A stretch of DNA of 8,033 bases from Bacteroidota bacterium (GCA_022708005.1 JAKIZN010000063.1:1-8033), one strand, 5' to 3'; positions 1 to 7,101 are shown, counted from the first letter of the stretch. Notes: generated by a model not told the origin, from the letters alone. Made by a program: numbers and translations.

Positions 1-3000
1 CCTCTTGTCCCAACGCCCCAGCCGTTATTAATGTCATGGAAAAACATAGCTTTAATGTTTTCTACCGTAACTCGCCTATCGGAAGTCCATACAAGCCCGC
101 CGTCAGTGGTTTTCAGCACCACATCGCCCGATGCCCAACCTCGCAAACTATCTACAAAGAAAACATCTTGAAGATTGATAGCGCTGAGCTGCACGGTTGA
201 CCAACTGTTCCCATCTAATGTCTTGATTAATCTATTATTTGTAGAAACGCCCCAGCCTACATTTTCATTGACAAACTGCAGTCTGCTTATTGGCGCACTT
301 GTAGGATTGGTAACCGCTACCCAAGTGGTGCCGCCGTCGGTGCTTTTCAAAATAGAGCCTGCCGAAGTTAATATCCAGCCTTTGAGTGGACTTGTAAACA
401 AAACTTTTATGTAATCGCTAGTGCCACCTACATTTTGCGAGAACCAAGTGGTGCCGCCATCGGTGCTTTTTAGCAAATATCCACTGCTGCCTACGCACCA
501 ACCAACATTTTCATCTAAGAAGAATATGTCTTTTAGTGGCACAGTTGTATTACTATTGCTGTAGAGCCAAGTATCGCCACCGTTAGTTGTTTTAAGAATC
601 AGCCCTTCGTCGCCAATTGCCCAACCCTTAGCGGCATTGGTAAAGTAAATTTTATTAATAGTATCGCTAATTGTTTGATTAAACCAAGTGGTGCCGCCAT
701 TAGTTGTTCGCAAATATCTATTTGCTGGATAATCGATTATCAAGCCGTTATTTCTATCGGGAAATTGCACGTTATTGAGTGCTACATTTCCCATAGCATC
801 GTATTTCAAATTAGACCAAGTATTGCCGCCATCGGTAGTTTTTAGAATATTGCCATAGCGTCCGACTGCTACTCCATAATTTGCGTCTTTAAAGCTAATG
901 CTTCGCAAATCGTCTGTTAGTCCAGAAGACTGAGCTGCCCAAGAGTTTCCACCGTTGATTGTTTTATATATTATACCTTGATTACCAACTACCCAAGCGG
1001 TGTCGCTGCTCAAGAAGTATGCCGCGTTTATATCTTGCGTTGTTCCTATTACTTGCGCTGTCCAAGTAGCTCCGCTATTGGTAGTTTTGTATATAGTGCC
1101 AGAATTGCCATAGACTATCCCGACATTTATATTAAAGAAATACACTCCATTAAGCGTATTAGTAGTTCCTAATGTTTGTGGGACCCAGTTGCTGCCTCCA
1201 TTTGTAGTTTTCACCACAGTTCCGTTCGAGCCAACTGCCCAACCGACATTAAGATTAGCATAGCAAACTCCCCGCAAATTGTTCGATGTGCCTGATGTCT
1301 GCTGCGACCAAGAAATGCCGCCGTTTGTGGTTTTAATAATAGTGCCGCCGTCGCCAACTGCCCAACCAGCGTTTATATCTGCCATCCAAATGCCTCGCAA
1401 CTTATTTGATATATTGGGCGAAGCGATAGGCGTCCAAGTACCTCCTTCATCAACAGTCTTAAAGATTTCCCCGCTATTAGATACAGCAAAGCCAGACATT
1501 CCATAAAGCGGGAAGTAAAGCGAATTTACGTTAGACATAATAGCTGTGTTATTGATATTCCAGCTGCTGCCATTATTTGTAGATCGCACTTGCGTAGCTA
1601 AATTGCCTACGGCTAATATTTTGCCACTTTTGAAATATTTCACAATGTTAAGATCATTCCCTTGCGGCGACGGATTGCTCCAATACCATTTTGTAGTTGT
1701 TCCTTCTGTGATTGTAGCATCTATTTCCTCGTTATCGTCCGGATTATCGGGGTTATCTGGATTATCTGGATTATCGGGATTGTCGGGATCATCCTGATTG
1801 TCAGAAGAGCCAGATGCGGAATAAACGGCTGCGTATACGTCAGTGCCGCTAGTATTGACTAAATACTTTCCTCCGCTCATAAATAGAGTGTCCGAGTTGA
1901 AGTAACCTGATATATATAGATTATCGCCTTTAGCGGCTATGCTTTGCAAGTACTCATTGTTAGAGCCAGCAATTTTCTCTGCCCATTGGCACACGCCCAA
2001 CGAATTATAATTTATAATATATACGTCGGACAAGCCGCTATTAGACAAAGCTTTTCCATTATTGAGCAACAAGGAGTCTGATGAAAAATAGCCAGCTACG
2101 TATATATTTCCATTGCTGCTTACGGCTACGCTTTGTGCGTACTCATTGCCAGCTCCAGCAATTTTCTCTGCCCATTGGCACACGCCCGATAAGCTGTATT
2201 TGGCAATATATGCATCGGACAAGCCACTACTAACCAGCGCTTTCCCATTATTAAACGACAAAGTATTTGATGAGAAATGACCAGCTACGTATAAATAGCC
2301 TCCGCTTACAGCTACGCTTTGTGCGTACTCATTGCCAGCTCCAGCAATTTTTTCAGCCCATTGGCATACACCTAGCGAGTCATACTTCACTATGTAGGCG
2401 TCAGAAGTACTGCTGCTGCCGTTGCGTAGCGATTTCCCATTATTGAGCGTCAACGTATCCGAACTAAAATAGCCCGAAGCATATATGTTGCCATCGCCAT
2501 CGATAGCAACTCCTCGAGAATAGTCATTGCCAGCTCCAGCAATTTTCTCTGCCCATTGGCACACGCCCGATGAGCTGTATTTGGCAATATATGCATCGGA
2601 ATTGCCACTATGAGATAATGTTTTGCCATTGCTAAACGACACAACTGAAGAATTGAAAGAGCCAATAACATAAATGCTGCCACTACTGCTGACAGCCACA
2701 GATTGGGCATAATCATTGCCCGAGCCGCCGACTTGCTCAGCCCATTGGCACACGCCCGATGAGCTGTATTTGGCAATAAATACGTCAGTGTTGCCCGCAT
2801 TCGATAGGGTTTTGCCGTTATTTAGCGCTAATGTTGGCGAGCTGAAATATCCCACCACATACATATTACCATTGCCATCGACGGCTGTCCCTTGCGAGTA
2901 ATCACTGTTTGCCCCAGCAATTTTTTCTACCCACTGACATTGCTGAGCGCCAGCAGTAGCTGCGTATAGCATTAGCAGGAGAGAAAAAAGCAAGTAAGAC

Positions 3001-3008
3001 CTTTTCAT
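1..3008 (-). CDS. Large secreted repeat protein: SBBP beta-propeller plus Ycf48/BNR-like repeats (5' part, C-terminus outside window)
   Basis: One uninterrupted frame runs from the ATG at 3008 to the left edge (1002 codons) with no stop. The start has a good ribosome site (AAGGGA, 6 nt upstream). Residues 1-21 form a signal peptide (basic MKR, Leu-rich core, cleavage near AGA-QQ), so the protein is exported. Residues about 22-395 hold six repeats of about 63 residues, each opening with CQWxE, then an NDYxQ-like segment, IYVxGxFSS, LNNGKxL and DxYIxKY; this matches SBBP-type beta-propeller repeats. An Asp-Asn-Pro linker follows (about 400-427). From about 430 on there are at least 13 repeats of about 42 residues with the pattern GWAVGxxGxIxKTTxGGxxW, as in Ycf48-like/BNR propellers. 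A surface or secreted binding role is likely; type IX secretion is only an inference because any sorting domain would lie beyond the window. Ligand and function are unknown. The photosystem role of true Ycf48 should not be transferred. Confidence 0.88.
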   Translation of the reverse strand, partial: MKRSYLLFSLLLMLYAATAGAQQCQWVEKIAGANSDYSQGTAVDGNGNMYVVGYFSSPTLALNNGKTLSNAGNTDVFIAKYSSSGVCQWAEQVGGSGNDYAQSVAVSSSGSIYVIGSFNSSVVSFSNGKTLSHSGNSDAYIAKYSSSGVCQWAEKIAGAGNDYSRGVAIDGDGNIYASGYFSSDTLTLNNGKSLRNGSSSTSDAYIVKYDSLGVCQWAEKIAGAGNEYAQSVAVSGGYLYVAGHFSSNTLSFNNGKALVSSGLSDAYIAKYSLSGVCQWAEKIAGAGNEYAQSVAVSSNGNIYVAGYFSSDSLLLNNGKALSNSGLSDVYIINYNSLGVCQWAEKIAGSNNEYLQSIAAKGDNLYISGYFNSDTLFMSGGKYLVNTSGTDVYAAVYSASGSSDNQDDPDNPDNPDNPDNPDNPDDNEEIDATITEGTTTKWYWSNPSPQGNDLNIVKYFKSGKILAVGNLATQVRSTNNGSSWNINNTAIMSNVNSLYFPLYGMSGFAVSNSGEIFKTVDEGGTWTPIASPNISNKLRGIWMADINAGWAVGDGGTIIKTTNGGISWSQQTSGTSNNLRGVCYANLNVGWAVGSNGTVVKTTNGGSNWVPQTLGTTNTLNGVYFFNINVGIVYGNSGTIYKTTNSGATWTAQVIGTTQDINAAYFLSSDTAWVVGNQGIIYKTINGGNSWAAQSSGLTDDLRSISFKDANYGVAVGRYGNILKTTDGGNTWSNLKYDAMGNVALNNVQFPDRNNGLIIDYPANRYLRTTNGGTTWFNQTISDTINKIYFTNAAKGWAIGDEGLILKTTNGGDTWLYSNSNTTVPLKDIFFLDENVGWCVGSSGYLLKSTDGGTTWFSQNVGGTSDYIKVLFTSPLKGWILTSAGSILKSTDGGTTWVAVTNPTSAPISRLQFVNENVGWGVSTNNRLIKTLDGNSWSTVQLSAINLQDVFFVDSLRGWASGDVVLKTTDGGLVWTSDRRVTVENIKAMFFHDINNGWGVGTR
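1728..1802 (-). repeat. 9-bp tandem repeat encoding an Asp-Asn-Pro linker
   Basis: The minus strand reads about five consecutive Pro-Asp-Asn triplets flanked by extra Asp and Glu. The underlying DNA is a near-perfect 9-bp unit (ggattatct or ggattatcg on the plus strand). It separates the SBBP propeller from the Ycf48-like repeats and is an acidic, Pro-rich, presumably extended spacer. Short units like this can change copy number by slippage without shifting the frame. Confidence 0.8.
1815..2945 (-). repeat. Six in-gene repeats of about 190 bp encoding SBBP propeller blades
   Basis: The CQW-encoding segment (cca-ttg-gca on the plus strand) recurs about every 190 bp near 1983, 2173, 2360, 2550, 2741 and 2931. 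Some copies are very close at DNA level: 2143-2219 and 2524-2600 differ at one base in 77, and 39 bp of this block recurs unchanged from about 2740. The blades therefore arose by tandem duplication, with recent duplication or conversion between some of them. Confidence 0.85.
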
Positions 3009-3112
3009 AGTCTATCCCTTTTATAATAAAAACAAATAATTTTCACGAACTCTGTTCGATGCCCTCCCGCACTTTCAGAACTCGGCACTGTGGGCTATTT
3101 GCCACTTATTGA

Positions 3113-3133
3113 ACTGCCCATTTTTCGGGCAGT
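3113..3133. repeat. Small perfect hairpin, 7-bp stem
   Basis: ACTGCCC at 3113-3119 and GGGCAGT at 3127-3133 are exact inverted copies around a 7-nt loop. There is no T-run on either side, so it does not look like an intrinsic terminator. It sits inside a doubtful 60-codon minus-strand frame. Confidence 0.55.
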
Positions 3134-3293
3134 GATGCCTAAAAAGAAGCGACGCTTCTGTATATTTCCTTTTCGTCATTTGTGGCAAAAACTTTAGTTT
3201 TTTTAAGGACAATTTTATAGAAATCTTTGCATTAAAACTTTTATAAAAATAACGCACTTATGTTGAGATTATTAAGGGCAGATAGCGTATAAT

Positions 3294-3514
3294 AGAAACT
3301 CTGACGGACTGCGTTTTTTTGTCTGGATTAGGATTTTTAGGATTATATGATTAACAGGATAAGAAAGAAAATTTGAGTAATAGGCGAAAATAATCTTGTT
3401 AACCCTTTAATCAGGTAAATCATGATTCTGACAAAAGTTCTTTGACACCTCAAAGGTGTAGGACATCTTAAAGCCTAACATTTTCTTACAGATGCGCAGT
3501 CAGTTAGAGTTTCT
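3294..3514. repeat. 221-bp element with nested inverted repeats (MITE-like or dispersed intergenic repeat)
   Basis: The outer arms at 3294-3313 and 3495-3514 are inverted copies matching at 18 of 20 positions. Inside them a second, longer pair of arms, 3321-3361 and 3392-3432, is inverted with 28 of 41 matches and no gaps, around a 30-nt loop. A third hairpin (ACACCT at 3445-3450, AGGTGT at 3454-3459) lies between the inner right arm and the outer right arm. The GATTAACAGGAT and AATCTTGTTAA-type core resembles intergenic repeats I associate with environmental Bacteroidota genomes; that is memory, not a search. No target-site duplication is obvious and there is no transposase, so mobility is unproven. 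Confidence 0.6.
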
Positions 3515-3540
3515 GATGAATTATTTGGGTTCAAGACAAA

Positions 3541-3572
3541 AATGGGGAAAGAGCTGCTATCCCTTTCCCCAT
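3541..3572 (-). terminator. Intrinsic terminator of the OmpA-family gene
   Basis: A 10-bp perfect stem (3542-3551 with 3563-3572) encloses an 11-nt loop. Read on the minus strand it starts 22 nt after the stop of the gene ending at 3595, and the stem runs directly into a T-rich tail (TTTTG after the closing AT). This is a standard rho-independent arrangement and argues that this gene and the SBBP/Ycf48 gene are separately transcribed. Confidence 0.8.
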
Positions 3573-3594
3573 ATTAGCAATTGCTATTCGCACT

Positions 3595-5775
3595 CTAATC
3601 GCAAGTTTGCACAACTTCGACTGTTATTCTACGGTTTTGCTTGCGAATATCTTCTAAATCAGCTTTCGATATTTTTTTCAAAGCGGAGCCTGTTGGCTCT
3701 TTGATTTTCGGTTTTGAAGAACCGAACCCTACAGTTCTATCGATTTTACCTTCATCAATACCTTGTTCTATCAGCCATTGCTTAACTTTCTTGGCTCGCA
3801 AATCCGATAATTCTTGATTTCGCTTTGCGTTGCCTTCTTCCGAAGCATGCCCTTCTATCGAAATCTTTAGCCCATCGCATTGCTTCACATATTCGAGCAA
3901 CTTCATTAAATTGCGTATAGTTCCAGCATATTCAAAATTGAAATTATCGGAATTTACCACAAATAAAATATCCGGGAAATCCGTTTTAGTTCCAATCTTC
4001 GGCGGCGCTGGGCAACCGTTTTTACCTTTCTCGTCTGATGCCACGCCGGGGGTAAGCGGGCAATCGTCGTCGCCGTCGATAATGCCATCGCCATCAGTGT
4101 CGGGATTGAGCGGATCGGTCTTCGTCCTATTCACTTCGTCGCCATCGCTTAAGCCATCGCCGTCAGTATCGGAAGTAAGCGGATTTGTCTTGTAAACAAA
4201 TATCTCATCATAATCATTCAAGCCGTCGCCGTCGGTATCTTTGGCTAGTGGATCAGTGCTGTATTTCAGCACCTCGTCGCCATCGGTAATGCCGTCGCCG
4301 TCGGTGTCAGCATTATTCGGGTCGGTATTGTATTTATTCACTTCGTCGCCGTCGCTTAAACCGTCGCGGTCGCTATCGGGATTATTTGGATTAGTCTTAT
4401 ATTTCAATACTTCATCGCCGTCGCTTAAGCCATCACCGTCGGTATCGGATTTGAGCGGATCAGTATTGTGCTTATGAACTTCGTCGCCATCGCTCAAGCC
4501 ATCGCCATCGGTATCGGGTTTGAGTGGATCGGTCTTGTGCGTATTAACTTCTAACCCGTCGCTTAAGCCGTCGCCGTCGGTGTCCGGATTATTTGGATTA
4601 GTCTTATATTTATGAACTTCATCGTAATCCGAAAGCCCGTCGCCGTCGGTGTCTTTAGCTTTTGGATTGGTATTGTATTTGTGGACTTCGTCGCCATCGC
4701 TTAAGCCGTCGCCATCGGTGTCCGGATTGAGCGGATCGGTTTGGTATTTAATGACTTCATCACCATCAATCAAGCCATCGCCGTCGGTATCTGGATTGAG
4801 CGGATCGGTCTTGCGAGCGATTTCTTCGCCGTCGTTTAGTCCATCGTTATCGCTATCCGCGGCATTGGGATTAGTTTTGTAAGTAAATATTTCATCATAA
4901 TCATTCAAGCCGTCGCCGTCAGTATCTTGCTTAAGCGGATCAGTTTTATATTTATAGACTTCGTCGCCATCGCTTAAGCCGTCGCCGTCGGTATCTGGAT
5001 TCCAAGGATCTGTGCCCAATTCTCGCTCACGAGCATTTGTCAAGCCATCTTTGTCATAATCCGCATCGCCTAATATGTAATACGAGAATCCTATGCCAAA
5101 GTTTAGCAATTGATCTGCAGCCGAGCTTGCATTAGCATCTTCTTTTTTAGATAAATCGTCAAAATATTCGCTCATTCCAAGTCGGTAAGTACCTTTAGCA
5201 TTTAGCACTAAATCATCTGTCAAATAGAACTCTAACCCTATGCCGACTGGATAAACGATTCCGCTTTTTTCATAAACTTTGTTTAAATTATTGGGCAAAG
5301 ACCCGCCATAGCCCGTATTGCCGGCTTTGGGTTCCCAATTGAAAAATCCAACGCCCGCAAAAATATATGGGACGAACTTTTGGCTCGCGAACAAATTATA
5401 TGATGCTGTCAGCTCGCCACTCATCCAGCGAATCGAATTTTTATCGCATATTTCAGTTCGTGTATTTGGATAAAAATCACCTTCCGACGCGTTAGTTCCA
5501 AAGTATGTAGGATATTTGTCTATTGCTTCTTGATTAGTCTTATAACGAACCTGCCCAAGATGATAAGATGCGTTTAGCGAAAGATTCGCGAGTATGTTAT
5601 ACCTAAGAAAAATATCGCCCGCCAACCAGAATTGGTTATCGGTAAAATCGCCCCAATACTTGTTTAAGCCAGCATCGAATCCTATCGACAGCCGCTGTCC
5701 TTCGCTTTGGGAATAAGACTGATATGATTGAGTGAGCAATAATGCAGTAATTAATAAAATAAACTTTGTTCTCAT
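3595..5775 (-). CDS. OmpA-family outer-membrane protein with a long thrombospondin type 3 repeat array
   Basis: Predicted 726-residue envelope protein. The start at 5775 is preferred over the ATG at 5796 because it has AGAGGG 7 nt upstream and begins a clean signal peptide (MRTKF, Leu-rich core, cleavage near SYS-Q at residue 22). Residues about 26-235 alternate aromatic and polar residues like an outer-membrane beta-barrel. Residues 238-573 are 15 TSP3 units, mostly 23 residues, with the calcium-ligand pattern DTDGDGLSDGDEV. Residues about 596-726 are an OmpA-like peptidoglycan-binding domain: EGHAS (641-645), NQELSDLRAKKV with Arg660, and a final NRR (714-716). Such proteins tie the outer membrane to the cell wall; the acidic array probably becomes a rigid calcium-loaded rod spanning the periplasm. 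The usual Asp of the GHTD motif is Ser here. It has its own terminator at 3541-3572 and diverges from trxB. Exact role unknown; the family call is secure. Confidence 0.93.
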   Translation of the reverse strand: MRTKFILLITALLLTQSYQSYSQSEGQRLSIGFDAGLNKYWGDFTDNQFWLAGDIFLRYNILANLSLNASYHLGQVRYKTNQEAIDKYPTYFGTNASEGDFYPNTRTEICDKNSIRWMSGELTASYNLFASQKFVPYIFAGVGFFNWEPKAGNTGYGGSLPNNLNKVYEKSGIVYPVGIGLEFYLTDDLVLNAKGTYRLGMSEYFDDLSKKEDANASSAADQLLNFGIGFSYYILGDADYDKDGLTNARERELGTDPWNPDTDGDGLSDGDEVYKYKTDPLKQDTDGDGLNDYDEIFTYKTNPNAADSDNDGLNDGEEIARKTDPLNPDTDGDGLIDGDEVIKYQTDPLNPDTDGDGLSDGDEVHKYNTNPKAKDTDGDGLSDYDEVHKYKTNPNNPDTDGDGLSDGLEVNTHKTDPLKPDTDGDGLSDGDEVHKHNTDPLKSDTDGDGLSDGDEVLKYKTNPNNPDSDRDGLSDGDEVNKYNTDPNNADTDGDGITDGDEVLKYSTDPLAKDTDGDGLNDYDEIFVYKTNPLTSDTDGDGLSDGDEVNRTKTDPLNPDTDGDGIIDGDDDCPLTPGVASDEKGKNGCPAPPKIGTKTDFPDILFVVNSDNFNFEYAGTIRNLMKLLEYVKQCDGLKISIEGHASEEGNAKRNQELSDLRAKKVKQWLIEQGIDEGKIDRTVGFGSSKPKIKEPTGSALKKISKADLEDIRKQNRRITVEVVQTCD
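4057..5064 (-). repeat. 69-bp coding tandem repeats (TSP3 calcium-binding array)
   Basis: Fifteen consecutive units encode the Asp-rich TSP3 motif. The first (ADYDKDGL) is degenerate, thirteen are full length (one of them 22 residues), and the last is cut short at DDDCP. On the plus strand the recurring core is gccgtcgccgtcggt-like. Units alternate between DGDEV and DYDEI/V forms and between KTDP and KTNP ends, a pattern expected from duplication of blocks larger than one unit. Array length is likely to vary between strains and to be collapsed by short-read assembly. Confidence 0.92.
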
Positions 5776-5961
5776 GCAGATACCCTCTGTGTTCATAAAC
5801 TCTTTTTATAGAGTGAAATACGAATTGCTTGAAATATTATTATTTAGCTTCAATATGCTATGGCATGAATAGCTGCGACAAATCCGTTGCATATAAATAT
5901 TTTACCCTATAATTCGTTTTATTCCTTTTAATAATTCTTTTCAAGTTTTAAGGATTTATAA
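5776..5961. promoter_or_regulatory. Divergent intergenic region between the OmpA-family gene and trxB
   Basis: About 186 AT-rich bases separate the two divergent starts, so both promoters must lie here. A short inverted repeat (ACTCT at 5799-5803, AGAGT at 5810-5814) lies just upstream of the OmpA-family start. I could not pick a clear minus-strand promoter. Confidence 0.5.
5887..5913 (+). promoter_or_regulatory. Possible trxB promoter
   Basis: TATAAT at 5908-5913 is a perfect -10 hexamer, with a weak TTGCAT at 5887-5892 separated by 15 nt. The start codon of trxB is 48 nt further on. The -35 match is only 3 of 6 and the spacing is short. If the host uses a Bacteroidota-type sigma factor this hexamer may be irrelevant, so this is only a candidate. 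Confidence 0.3.
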
Positions 5962-6909
5962 ATGTCAATTTATGATGTAGTTGTTATCGGCAGCGGTCCA
6001 GCGGGTTTGACTGCAGCTCTCTACGCTAGCCGTGCAAATTTGAACGTAATCGTATTAGAAGGGCTTCAGCCCGGTGGGCAACTTACAATTACCACCGAAG
6101 TAGAAAATTTTCCGGGCTTTGAACACGGAGTGCAAGGTCCTGAAATGATGGATATTTTTAGACGTCAAGCGCAGAAGTTTGGCGCCAAAACGGTATATGA
6201 AATAGCGACAAAAGTTGATTTTTCCGAACGACCTTTTTCAATCACAACAGATTCCGGCAATGAGTATAAAAGCAAATCGGTGATAATTGCTACTGGCGCA
6301 TCTGCAAGATTGCTCGAAATTCCCTCCGAAAAAGTATATTGGGGAGCTGGCATTTCCGCTTGCGCCACTTGCGATGGCTTTTTCTATCGCGGCAAAAAAG
6401 TATTCGTCGTAGGCGGTGGCGATACAGCACTCGAAGAAGCTAATTACTTGACGCACTTTGCAACTTCAGTTACCGTTGTTCATCGCCGCCAAGAGTTTAG
6501 AGCGTCGAAAATTATGGTGGATAGAGCAAAAGCTAACCCTAAAATCAACTTCCTATTAGATTCCGTAATCGACGAATTTTTAGGCGAAGAGAACAATAAC
6601 ATTAAGTCTCTCACTGGGGTAAATGTGAAAAATGTTCAGACTGGCGAAATTACATATCACGCGGTCGATGGTGTATTTATTGCAATAGGGCATACTCCAA
6701 ACACTAAATTATTCGATGGCGCTATAAACACCGACGAGAGCGGTTATATATTGACAGAAGGCAAATCGACTTACACTAATATCCCCGGTGTGTTCGCTTG
6801 TGGCGACGTCCAAGATTCTACATATAGGCAAGCAGTTTCTGCGGCGGGCAGCGGCTGCTCTGCGGCTATTGATGCTGAGCGTTGGATTTCGGCTAATCCT
6901 ATTGAATAA
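5962..6909 (+). CDS. trxB: Thioredoxin reductase (NADPH, low-molecular-weight type)
   Basis: A complete 315-residue protein, the usual length for bacterial TrxB. This cytoplasmic FAD enzyme passes electrons from NADPH to oxidised thioredoxin. FAD binding is shown by GSGPAG (10-15) and the late GVFACGD (276-282). The redox-active CATC lies at 134-137, followed by Asp138. The NADPH Rossmann motif GGGDTA is at 151-156, and HRR (174-176), followed by QEFRA, is the site that reads the 2'-phosphate of NADPH. All key residues are present, so it should be active. The ATG has a good ribosome site (AAGGA at 5950-5954, 7 nt away). It stands alone, divergent from the OmpA-family gene and followed by a stem-loop; no thioredoxin gene is adjacent. 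The CATC centre makes the related ferredoxin-NADP reductases, which lack it, unlikely. Confidence 0.97.
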   Translation: MSIYDVVVIGSGPAGLTAALYASRANLNVIVLEGLQPGGQLTITTEVENFPGFEHGVQGPEMMDIFRRQAQKFGAKTVYEIATKVDFSERPFSITTDSGNEYKSKSVIIATGASARLLEIPSEKVYWGAGISACATCDGFFYRGKKVFVVGGGDTALEEANYLTHFATSVTVVHRRQEFRASKIMVDRAKANPKINFLLDSVIDEFLGEENNNIKSLTGVNVKNVQTGEITYHAVDGVFIAIGHTPNTKLFDGAINTDESGYILTEGKSTYTNIPGVFACGDVQDSTYRQAVSAAGSGCSAAIDAERWISANPIE

Positions 6910-6922
6910 CTATTACTTACCT

Positions 6923-6962
6923 GCAATTAGCTATAAGCTATGGGCGGCTTATAGCTAATTGC
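6923..6962 (+). terminator. trxB: Perfect 16-bp stem-loop after trxB
   Basis: Positions 6923-6938 and 6947-6962 are exact inverted copies around an 8-nt loop (tatgggcg), starting 14 nt after the trxB stop. The position and perfect pairing suggest a terminator or a 3'-end stabilising hairpin. No T-run follows on either strand, so it is not a textbook intrinsic terminator; a dispersed palindrome is also possible. Confidence 0.55.
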
Positions 6963-7043
6963 CTATCGATTCGCTCTGCCGCATATTTCAATAAATTCAC
7001 CGCAAATATGAAAAATTATATTTTCAATGAAAAAATGCTTATA

Positions 7044-7072
7044 TTTGTGTGGAATAAGCAAGTGTATTTTTG
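7044..7072 (+). promoter_or_regulatory. Candidate Bacteroidota-type promoter for the methyltransferase locus
   Basis: TTTG at 7044-7047 and TATTTTTG at 7065-7072 match the -33 (TTTG) and -7 (TAnnTTTG) elements known for Bacteroidota, with a 17-nt spacer. A second TATATTTG at 7040-7047 overlaps the first element. AT-rich sequence produces such matches by chance, so confidence is limited. A transcript from here would have a leader of about 90 nt. Confidence 0.35.
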
Positions 7073-7101
7073 GTAAAAAAAGTAACTTTTTGCTCCAAAA
7101 A
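7067..7101. promoter_or_regulatory. 35-bp dyad symmetry upstream of the methyltransferase (operator or hairpin)
   Basis: TTTTTGG (7067-7073) pairs with CCAAAAA (7095-7101), and AAAAAGT (7077-7083) pairs with ACTTTTT (7085-7091). All are centred exactly on 7084, so 14 of 17 positions pair. The left arm overlaps the TATTTTTG promoter-like element. This fits an operator for a dimeric regulator, for example autoregulation of a restriction-modification locus, but it could also act as an RNA hairpin. Confidence 0.45.

Larger units (their letters stand above)
3009..3594. other. 586-bp intergenic stretch without a convincing gene
   Basis: This lies between two minus-strand genes. The left part (3009-3060) is the leader of the SBBP/Ycf48 gene. 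Positions 3061-3293 contain only a 60-codon minus-strand reading frame with no ribosome site or recognisable domain, and a perfect 7-bp hairpin. Positions 3294-3514 hold a nested inverted-repeat element, and 3541-3572 hold the terminator of the OmpA-family gene. The many arms suggest an accumulation of non-coding repeats rather than a lost gene. Confidence 0.6.

Noticed and set aside
1546..1862. Plus-strand frames with Gly-Leu-Ser or Ile-Trp-Ile repeats
   Set aside because: They are antisense readings of the 9-bp DNP linker repeat in the minus-strand gene.
2450..2800. 116-codon minus-strand frame with repeated CANG segments
   Set aside because: It overlaps the SBBP propeller in another frame; its internal repeats only reflect the DNA repeats of the real gene.
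3075..3257. 60-codon minus-strand open frame
   Set aside because: There is no ribosome site or domain, and it contains a hairpin; kept only as a low-interest observation.
3830..4882. Plus-strand open frames rich in Ser-Pro opposite the TSP3 array
   Set aside because: They are antisense shadows of the Asp-rich repeats and have no ribosome sites or known domains.
4057..5064. Regular repeats that could be taken for a CRISPR array
   Set aside because: The period is 69 bp, the frame is open throughout, and the units translate to canonical TSP3 calcium-binding motifs; there are no unique spacers or cas genes.
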